Positions 10,382 to 20,541 of a stretch of DNA of 64,000 nt are shown in pieces; the stretch's first letter is position 1, and the number at the start of each line of letters is the position of its first letter. The position numbers and the translations under genes were made by a program. This DNA is from Effrenium voratum. Its lineage: Eukaryota; Sar; Dinophyceae; Suessiales; Symbiodiniaceae. The stretch lies in the NCBI GenBank assembly GCA_963377175.1, contig CAUJNA010003783.1, positions 1,108,004-1,172,003 of the forward strand. Direction: 5' to 3'. The notes under the pieces are model-generated. The model ran no database searches. It was not told where the DNA came from and saw only the letters and a list, made by a program, of their open reading frames with translations.

Positions 10382-13300
10382 GTGGGCCAACCTCAAAGGC
10401 TAAATTCGAGATCAGTTGTTCAGAAGCATTTCAGGGTTTCCTTCCTTGGACGGATATGTCACCTGTGGTCTCCAGATTTGACCGCAACTCTTCCTTCTTG
10501 CAGGTGATAGTCAATCTGCTACATTTGTCCAAGCCCTGCTCGCGCAGTGGACGTGGGTCCATGGGTGAGTTTTCCTGGAGCAAATGAGCCCATCTCCTGC
10601 GCATCACCATGCCAGATGCATTTTTCGTGGACAAGTCGGGTGGACCTAGTCGCAGCGGGTCTTTTCATTTCCTTTTTTCCCCCCAGGAAGCTCATTGGAT
10701 CTAAGGGTAACGCTCCAGGGACTTTAAACACCGGGGCTAGCTAGGCGCCCCTAATACGTGCGATCAGCAGAATATTGTTTAATTGTACACGTTTCCCCAG
10801 TGTTCCTGCTTGCCATGGAGGTACCAGAAAAGGATTCGCCTGTTCTCCCTTTGGATCGTGCAATGGGAACTAAAGGCAGAGCTTAGGGACTCTTTGTGGC
10901 AGCTTTCCAGTGGTGGGCCAAATAAGTAGCAGGAATAGCATGTTTATTGCTTTCGAGTCAAATAAATAATTTAAGAATAACAGTGTTTTTCCTTGGAATG
11001 ATGAGGACCTCATCCGCCCACTAGAAATAGTAAACATGTGTTTCCTGTATGTTTGATGCGAGTGATGTGTGTTGTTGTTCTGGTGCTGCCTTGAAAAGGA
11101 GAAGCGCTGATTAGCGCGGCTACAAGAGTCGATACCGAATTTTACCAACCACTTGAGCCTTACCCCGCCATCCACATGGCAACAAGCGCACATGGCATTG
11201 GAACCCTTGTATGCTTTCCGGCGCTGGGTAACCGTGAGATTTTGTCACCGACCGAAACCCTTTTTATGGCGGGCGTGCTTGCTTTTGAGGGTATACCCTT
11301 CTTAGGATGGCTTGAAAGGGCAACCAATAGGAAACCAGCCTTGGCGATTCCACTTCGGACATGGTTCTCATGCGAGGCAGAACCATCAAAACCGATGGCG
11401 CCAAATGATTATTGTCCCAAGGAAGTTGTGAAGTTGTCCGCAATTCAACGCTTCCTGGTCCGAGGCTGGACACGGCTCGTGGTAAGATGAATCCATTTGT
11501 CATATACGTACCCGGTCAAGGAAAACAATCATTAGTGGCATGCATGTCTCCGTGTATGCGAACAGTGCACCACGGGTTTGTCAATTTGGGGGTGTTGTTG
11601 TCAGAACAGCAATGCATTCCACTCAATTGCTGCGCATATTTGGGTGCTGCTTCGCTTTCAATTGATGTCTTCGGCGTTCTTCCCATTTTTGCGCGAAAGG
11701 ACGCGCTGACTTGACACGGGCAGTTTGATTGTGAAGGCTCCTTTGAGCAACGAAATCCGTGGGATGTGGCGCCAGGAACGCTACCCCGCCCGTTGGACTG
11801 GTTGGGAGGTCCAGGAAAATCGCCCTGCGCTGAGCTGGATGCATCCGTGAAGATGACATTTAGTCGCTCAATGGACCCACAAGCTTGGATAGCCATCTGC
11901 GTTTTGAGGCCAGTTGGCCTTCACTTTGTTGCGATATATTCAACCAAGTCACATAGCACGCCTGCAGACTTCGCAGAGGCATTCTCGCGTGGGTTGCTCT
12001 CCCAGTGCAGTTGTGTGGTGGCAACACGCTGGTTCTGAGATGGGTTTTCACGCATACCTGGGTCTTCCATTTGGTCACTGTTTGGGGCTCTTGGCATTTG
12101 TGTTTGCTCGTTTCAGATTAGGAGCGGAACAATATTATATGAGAGTTCTCCCCCGGAAAATGAGCCGAACTCAGCGGGAAATGAGCGCAAAACACACACC
12201 AGAACATTTTGTCAATTCATGAGCATGTTTTTCCTAATTGAGCGTTGAAAGACTGTTTTTAAGTGCCCAGGGAAGACGTTGGTATGAAATACCATGCCAC
12301 ACAGTGGCTCATAATATCATACATGCAGCCACGAAAAGTGGATAGAATTTCAGAGACCCCCCCTTCCACAGAATCCCTCAACTGCCTGGCAAGTTGGTTT
12401 TGGCTGAGACCTTGCGTGAACAGGTCTGTTGAATATTTGACCTTCACACCTGGGGGTTCGCCCAATTGTGGGTGGCTTCTGGCGAAGCTGCTTGCACATC
12501 AGGGAGCCCACAACACGTGTCCAGGCAGTTGCCAGTTTGTGACCTTTGGTTTGCGGCATGTTGATATTGGCTTTGCCTATTCTGTGGGCTGGGGATTTTT
12601 TTTCAGCCCACACCCCAAAAAACAAACGATCCTTTCATGACCAGCCAAAGCCCCTCTTTTGATTCGCCTCATGTCGTTGGTTCCCCATGGGTCGCCACAG
12701 CCCATTGAGGCGAAGTCTTCACCTTCGAGACTGGCGCCCCGTAGTGGCCGCAGAGTCCGCGTCGACGTGTGAAGCGCTGGCCAGTTTTGGTGCCGGGTGC
12801 AAGTGTTTCTCACGTGTCCTATTTAAAGTCCAAGGAAAGCCACCGAACCACCGCGGTCCGCAGATGAGGCGCACCCAAATGAGAGGCACGCAATGGAAGA
12901 TTTATTGACTCACTATTTGTACAGCTGAAGAATGAATGCCTTTCGATGGTAGGGTGCGGCTTCACGTCAACGATCTCGAACAGTCCAGTTTTAAGGCCGT
13001 TTTTTCTCATAGAAAGTTGCCCTGTGTTTTGCAGGCTGCCAGTCACCGATGGCTGGTTTTGCTTCGGGCTCTGAGAGGATATATCACTGATCACGTCAGG
13101 ACATGGTTTTCATATTGCGAGTGTCTTGAACTAGGGGTGGGGTACCCTCAAAATGGTGGCTTTCCTGGTGGTTCCCTTGAAACTGACTCGCAAGGGTATC
13201 CTCATCTAAAGACACCTCCATGTCAAGAATGAGCACAGTGGTTGCACTTTGCGAATCTTGACATTCAGCGGGGAATCAAAGGTTTGTGTTTTACCTATCT

Positions 13301-16300
13301 TTTGGCAAAACAATGCAGCCTGCTTGCAAAGGGAGGGGGGCGCCGTTGTCAGATAGCAGAAAGAGCAATCCAACCAAGCAGTGACGGCACTAGATGTGAC
13401 ATAATGCCTGTCGCATGCAAAAACAAATTATTGAAGCTATTCAATCAGGAAAGGGAATGTGTCCTGGTCCTGTTGTCCACAAATTGGTAGCGCTTGTGTG
13501 CCAACAATCTGGTATTTGGGGCGTTCGATTTGGCTCGTGTCATGTGTTGGTGGCGAATCCCTTGGCATACCAACGCCTGGGCAACAGACAAGTCAATATC
13601 TCTTGGGCACTAGCAAGTGTGCTCGGAGCTGTGCTCGCCGCGCCCGTCCGGCTTCAGCTGCATTCGACTCTGACAACATGGGATGCCAGGGAGTCAAAAC
13701 GAAGAACTTGTCCAAGGGTTTGGTGTTGCATATGCCATCCCAAAAAAAAGAGCCCAACTAGTTCCTACAATGTCGCCTCAGTATGGGATCATGACTGGTA
13801 TGGACTGATGACGCAAAGCTATCTTTGGATGGACCTTCTGAAGTACCAGTGCTTGTCGGACCTTCTGATATGTCAGTGCTCGTTGAAGGGCGGAGGCAAT
13901 TTTCTGCCAAAGGCTCATGTTGGGGCAATGGGAACAAAGCGAAGGAGCCTTGGGCTCCAAGCTAACAAACCGAACGTCTCCGAGCTACCTTCCTTGGTCC
14001 AAAATGCGTTGCGCAGGCATTGCCCAGGTCTATTAGCAAAGCAGGAGCCAGGTCGCTACCGTCAGACTCAGCCGACATGAAACTCAAAGCTTTGCAGTCT
14101 GGATGCTAAATGTCCCCCCGGGGCGCGCATAGCTTGTTTTTTTTTAATGTTTTTTTTACGCAGACCCAATTGACACAGGGAAAGGAGCGGCGCTTGGTCC
14201 AAAGGCAGTGCACCATGGCACACTGCAGCCTTTGCTTCGCTGGAGTGCTGCGGCTTTTGCGGGTTCCCTTGGAGGCGCGCGAGCTCACCGAAGGTCCCCA
14301 CATGAAAATGCTGGACATGTCCCGTTAAATTTGCGCAGCGATAGGTTGAGCTGGTCCAATTGGCAATTCACTCATGCGAGGGTGCCGAGGGTTGGGAACT
14401 ATGAAGGAAACATCCGAAAAGGCGGTCTCGGACAAATTACTGAGTCATTTGACTTTGCATGTTCTGAACGCTTTGCACAACTGACAGAGCTACAACTTGT
14501 TTCTTCGGCTGCTGCACCTCATCCGCGTGAGGTGGATTCGGCACTCTTGCTGTTCACATGCTGTTCACTTGTTTCTCAGCTCTGAAGGGCCAGCTGGTCA
14601 GCCAAGGGGGGGGAGTTTCCACATCAAAGACCCATCTAGAACCACGAGCGTCACGGCCTGCTACGGCTTCAGTTGGCCAAAGGATGTTTGCATTTGATTA
14701 GTAAACGGCCCCCTCGCTTTTCCTGTTTAGTATTCAAAGTGACTTTTGATCCAGGAAGTCGAGCAGTACTGCTTTTGAATTGTTCTGTACTGCGGTCAGG
14801 TTCCAGGAAGACTGGCAGTACTGGTTTTACACTGGTTTTGTAGCTTGGTCAATTTCTAACAAGTTTGGCAACGCTACTTTGAAAGGAGCAATGCTAGTTG
14901 CTGTTGAGTTGCTGTTTAATCCACAATTACCATTTCCAGGAAGTGACTGAGCTCAGTAGTGATAGTTAGGTGGCAGTGTTTTTGGCAATGCTACTGAGCA
15001 AAGGGCAACACTAACTTTGATTGCTTTTGTATTTGGATCCATTTCGAGGAAGTGACCCAGATCAGTAGCTTGATTTCCAGTGACAGCTTCATTTAGCGTC
15101 AGATTCATTTGGTGCCATAGGGCCATTGCGGATAAGCAATGCTGAGGGTCAAGGAAAAACAAGCTTAGGGGCAACACAAAGCTTGAGCTCTACTTAGGGA
15201 TTATTTTGGCGCGAACGCGAGGACATCGCGGCGCCTCCCTGCAAGCCGCGGGCGCCTGGGGATCCCCGATGCTCGGCCAGCGGTTGAAGAACCGAACCCT
15301 GGAAGCCGAACCCCCCGGGCCCCCGGGATCAACCAAAAGGGTCTGTAAACTTGTGATTGTTTGGGGGTCCACATGGCCCCTTTCCAACTTGGAAGGGAAA
15401 TGGCCCGTCCTTTTTGGACAGTAGTCATCCAAAACCTTCCTGTCCGCATCTACGCGACGATCTGCTTGAAGGCCGCAATCGGTTGGACCGGCATTTGACT
15501 CAGAACGGTCGGGGGTTGAGAAAACGGAGTGCCTATGAAGCGGAATTTCACCTGGCTCAGTGAGTCGGAGTTTGTTCACACAACAATGCTTGACAGTGAT
15601 ATTTTTGTCAATCCATGTGCATTGAAGTGGAAGCGGATAGTGTTCAGTCATCTAGCTCACTTGCAATGTGTCAGGTAGTTCCCCAGACGAAAGCTTCGCC
15701 CTTGGTTTTATGGTGAAACTCGCCTAGCAAGGACTCCAGCCTGGTAACCTGCTAAGGCACGGTGAGGCAAATGAAATGCAATCGATGTTGGCATTGGCAG
15801 TAGTTGTAGCACTGCATTGGAAGTTTCGTGCCCGCTGACGTAATAAAGAGAAGCTTCAGTTCCACCGCGCCCCCACCCCCAGACAGGTGATTCGTTTGAT
15901 AGGCTTTCGTGTCAGTACACATCCTCAGGCTCCCGGGCAAACCTGGTAATACGGCAGGTTGCTGCACGAGGCTCGCGAAAGGGCACATAAGCGTATCCAT
16001 GCAAGGGGTTCTCAGGGAATCGAAAGGAAATACTCGTTTTCAGGGAGCCTATTTTGGGAAACACCCATGAGTAGCTCAGAAGTTTCCTCAGGGCAGGCAT
16101 GCCGTTCCCGCTCCATTCGGCCCGAGCTGGCCCAAGCGGATGCGAACCTCTGAAGCCCTGAAGGGCCAGAGCTTGCGCACGCGGCACGGATGAATTGGGA
16201 GGTGCCAGGGTTTGACACTTCAAAGCAAGGGGGCACAGCCTGATGAATCCATGAGAGTGTATGCAAAGTGATTGTTTCAGTCAGAGGTTGCCATCATACC

Positions 16301-19300
16301 CTGAAACTGTTGGGTATTTGGAGTAGCGAGTAGGGAGTATCCTTTTGGTTCCCTTTTAAAACCCAAAAGCAGCTACCCTCAAAATTTGACCCCCATCGTG
16401 TTTTTCAACGGCGTCCGAACGCTGGTGAAGAAGACACGCACGAAATACGCAGGGCAACGGCATGATTCCTGCATTGCTTTGCGGTAATGCCAATTCCGGA
16501 TGAAGCCTTGCGGCATAGGGAAGATACGGCTCTCGTCTCCCGAACAGTCAAGGATGCCTGGAATTTGGCCCCCTGCATCAACCAAGAGGCTGACCCATCC
16601 TTGCCACCAGGTGCCCAAGAAATGAGCAGGATTTGAGCTATAGCAGCCCTTAGATCCTGATCAGATCTTTTGGGCCGAACACCCTGAACGACAGGAGGAC
16701 GCTGTTGCCGCTCTGCCCAGATGATTCCAAGAGTGACAGCACAGATGCATGCACGGGGCAAAAGCAAGGCATGACGTGCTCATTTGCACCAGACAGTCTG
16801 ATTCGCCGATGTAGCGATTTGGGGCCAGTTCTGTTGGTAAACCAGCCAGCGGGTTTAGATTTCAGCGCGGCCCTCTCCCTGTGGGCATGGCTCAGCCTTC
16901 CATCTTGCCCCGCGACCTTGCCGCATCGCCAAGGCCATGTGGTTGGCAACCGGCTTTCTGGCTGCTTCCCTTGGGATCAACATCGCGGTCTTGGTGCCAC
17001 TGGCTCATTTGCCGAAAATCGTCGAACACGAGGGCAACCCCCAAAAGGACACCAAAAAATAGATGTGTATGCTCTTGATATCTCTTGCAGTGAATCTCCC
17101 TCTCACGACCGGTCTGCTAGACCTCAGGTTTCATGCTTGTGGAGGGCAATTGGATTCTGGCACTCGCTCTTTGTGAAAGACTCGCTTTCCCAGTTTGCGG
17201 ACTTTACGGTCCTTTTGGGAAGGCCAGTCTAGGGTGAAGCAAAAAGTTCAGACTTTGGTTTTCGCCAACCCACTCGAAATGGGCAGGGGGCAGTTGGAGA
17301 AAGAGAGAGAGAGAGAAAACCTCGGGCCCACCGATATTCAGGTAGTTGATTATGCAAGGCACCTGCATCGGGCAAGCGAAGCATAGCGAAGCAGTGCCAG
17401 GTTGGAGAGCCCTCCAGTACTAAAAAGCCCCATGAGCTTGTTTGCTTTCCTCAAGGAACCCACGATCCGGATGGATATCGAGCGAGTGGGAGTAGGTGTG
17501 TTGTGTCTTACGTTTGAAAGATGGCCATCGAGGTTCAGGTTTCAGCCAGCAAGCTTGAACGGTCCGAGCCTTCAAGTGGAAGGCTTGACCCCATGTTAGT
17601 TGTAGTTTGCAGGAATTGTTAGGAGGTAACTGTTTGTGTTTGTCATTCGGCAGTTGGTTCTCAGGAAAGTAAGCTTGGGAATTGTGTTTTCAAGTTATTG
17701 AGCGCTGGCGACTGAGAAGCAATTGCTTGAGCCCAGCAGTTTTGGTTTTCACTAAGCTCGTTTGCAACGACGGAGCCTTCAAATGGAAGGCTTGGGCCAA
17801 TTCAACTTGGAGCTTCCTCGGTGTAGCTCTGCTGGGCCAATGTTTTGTCTGTCTTTGTCAAGTGTGTTGACTGTTTAAAGTAGAACTGCCCAAAGATCCA
17901 AGGGCTAGAGTTGGCACTTTCCATTTTTTTGCCGGGGTGGGGGGGAGGGGGATGTTGTGTTTTATTTGGAGTGTTGTTGCCATGAATCGGCTTAGGCTGA
18001 TCCATGATCTATTCGGAACACACCAAATTTTTGCCTTGGAGCAAATGGCAATGGTGTATCTTTCTGGCAAGCCTTTTTTGGGCCAATCATGTTGGTTCGT
18101 TGTGGCTGAAACCCCCAGCTGCCCTTGGCTTGTTTTGGACAGTGCCCGGCCAGGTGCCGGTTTTGGTGGGCCTGCTCAAGGACACGGACCGCATAAAGAC
18201 GGTTTATGGCGCTGAAACCCCGGCACGGGGCATCCTCAAAGCCATGTACTCGTGCCACGGCAGAAGTTACAGGTGTGATCAAACAGACATGTCAATGTCT
18301 TGAACATGTGGGTGCCTTCGTGTTCTGCTTTGCTACAATTGCCGAATGTGCGTTTTCAAGTGGCCGCCCTTTCGCCTCGAAGGCTTCCTGGTGCAACTCT
18401 TGGTGCAAGGCCCTGAATAATAATAATAATATATATATATATACACACATGTGTGTATAGCTAATGTTCCTTGTCCCTCCCTCCTCCCACAAGGGCATGC
18501 AGAACATATGCGCCAAGAAACTGGGTGGTGAATAGTAGATCCCTAAAACAAGCATGAGTCAGTTGGTGGTTGGGATCGGTGGTTTGGGGATTTGAACCCC
18601 TTCCATTGCAATGTGCAGCTCGCAAATGATGCACATAGACTACTGCACATAGCCGCTGTGCAGAAAATGCGTGTATTGTCTCAGCTGGAGCTGCCCAAGT
18701 GCACCGCGCGCATTGGTCTGGAAAGCTCCAAGCGGGCAACGAACCACTCAGCATTGAAAGCTTGAGGCGCAAAAGTGGCGTCCGATAGGCCCATGCAGTC
18801 GCGCAGGCTTTGCCTCACCCGCGTAAGTGCGCATGCAGTGTATTTATGAGCACCAACAGTAAGACTGCGAACTGGGTTCAGGCACCACATATTGCCTCAG
18901 CTTCTTTTTGGCTTTGGACCCCCCGCCTCCTCTCCGAGGTCGATTCTCTTGGTCTCGCTGGCCCTGCTACCGGCAATTTTCGTCGACGCATCACGCCCCT
19001 CGGAGCCGGGAAGAACTAGGTCTGGAGGTGGTTGCGTTTGAGTTTATGGGTGTCTTTTTTGTTAGGGGACCTTAAAACAGAGGTGTTTCCTTTGGTTGTT
19101 CTTTTCGACCACCCCAAAAAAGACACCAACCACAAGTTGCAGAGAGAGAGAGAGAGAGAGAGAGAATTGCTTGTGGTGAGGATTTGTTTTGTCACTTTAA
19201 TGGGCCTCTCAAGCTTGGCTTGCGTAGTGGCAATGTTGGAAGGACGGAGCGTTGGGCATTCTACTAGTAGCTGAAACAAAGCAAACAATACTGCGCACAG

Positions 19301-20382
19301 CGTGTTGCAGAATTTCACTCCAATCACGAGCTGCCGCTGTGAGCATGTGATGGTGCACAACCAGATAAGCAAACATGGCATGCAGATAACGCCCATGCAC
19401 CCAGATTAATATTTGATGAGGTTTTGCTGAATGCGAGTCTTTGATTGAGCTATGGTTCCCCTACCAAGTCATATGTTTGATTTGGCTACGTGCCTGCGTT
19501 GCTGTGAAACATAAAGTTGGAACAATATAGACAAGATGCGCAACAATATGGTGACTATACACAGTGAGCAGACCGGACGGGGAAGGGGCAGCTAGGAGAA
19601 GGAGCAACAGAACTAGCGAGCACAGTCAGAGCACGTAGGCAGTTGGTGGCGGTACTAGCTACAGAAGCCGTGGTAGCTGGAGAAGGACAAGGTGTTGTCG
19701 CATGCTATGGCTTCTGAGGCTAGCGTGTTCGCTCAATTTTGTCCTTGTGTTTTGTTCTGTGTTTCTTTCTGCCCAGTTGTTGGTCTTGGTGCTGCTGGCT
19801 GATGCTGATTTTCAACAACGATTTGTTGCCTAGGATTCTCGGAGCCGAAGTCCCGCATTAGATTCGTCGGCAAAGAGAGAGCGGGAGAGACTGAGAGATT
19901 GAGAGATAGAGAGATAGGAAGAGAGAGGGAGGTAGAGACACGGAGAGAGAGGGAAAGGGAGGGAGAGAGAGAGAGAGAGAGAGCGATAGAGATAGAGAGA
20001 GAGAGAGAGAGCCATAGAGAGAGAGGGAGAGGGCAAAGAGGACACAGAGGGAAAAGAGAAAGATAGATGTAGTGGAGAAGAAGGACAAGAGAAGAGAGAG
20101 GGATACAGAGAGAGAGAGAGACAAAGTAAGCAAGAAGAGAGAAGGAGAGAGCAGGGAGGACAGAAGAGGGAAGATATAAATATAGATATAAGAGAGAAGA
20201 AAGACAAGGAAAAGAGACGAGACGAGAGAGAGAGAGAGATAAATAACAAAATAAATAAAGCAATAATAAAATAAATAAAGAAAGACAGAAATAAATAAGG
20301 GAAGAAATAAAGAAAGAAACAAAGAAACAATGAAAGAGAGACATAGTAAACAAAATAGAGAGCGAGAGAAAGAGAGAGAAAA

Positions 20383-20413
<31 letters not shown>

Positions 20414-20509
20414 CAGAGTGCGAGACAGAAGAGAGAGAGAGAAAGAGGAAGCAACATAGAGAAAGGGAGAGAGAGAGATAGTAGAGAGAGAGAGAGAGAT
20501 AGAGAGAGT

Positions 20510-20541
<32 letters not shown>

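Noticed and set aside
18575..18605. tRNA-like T-arm (GGGGTTCAAATCCCC on the - strand)
   Set aside because: No matching acceptor stem, D-arm or anticodon arm at the proper distance; the fifth stem pair is also lacking.
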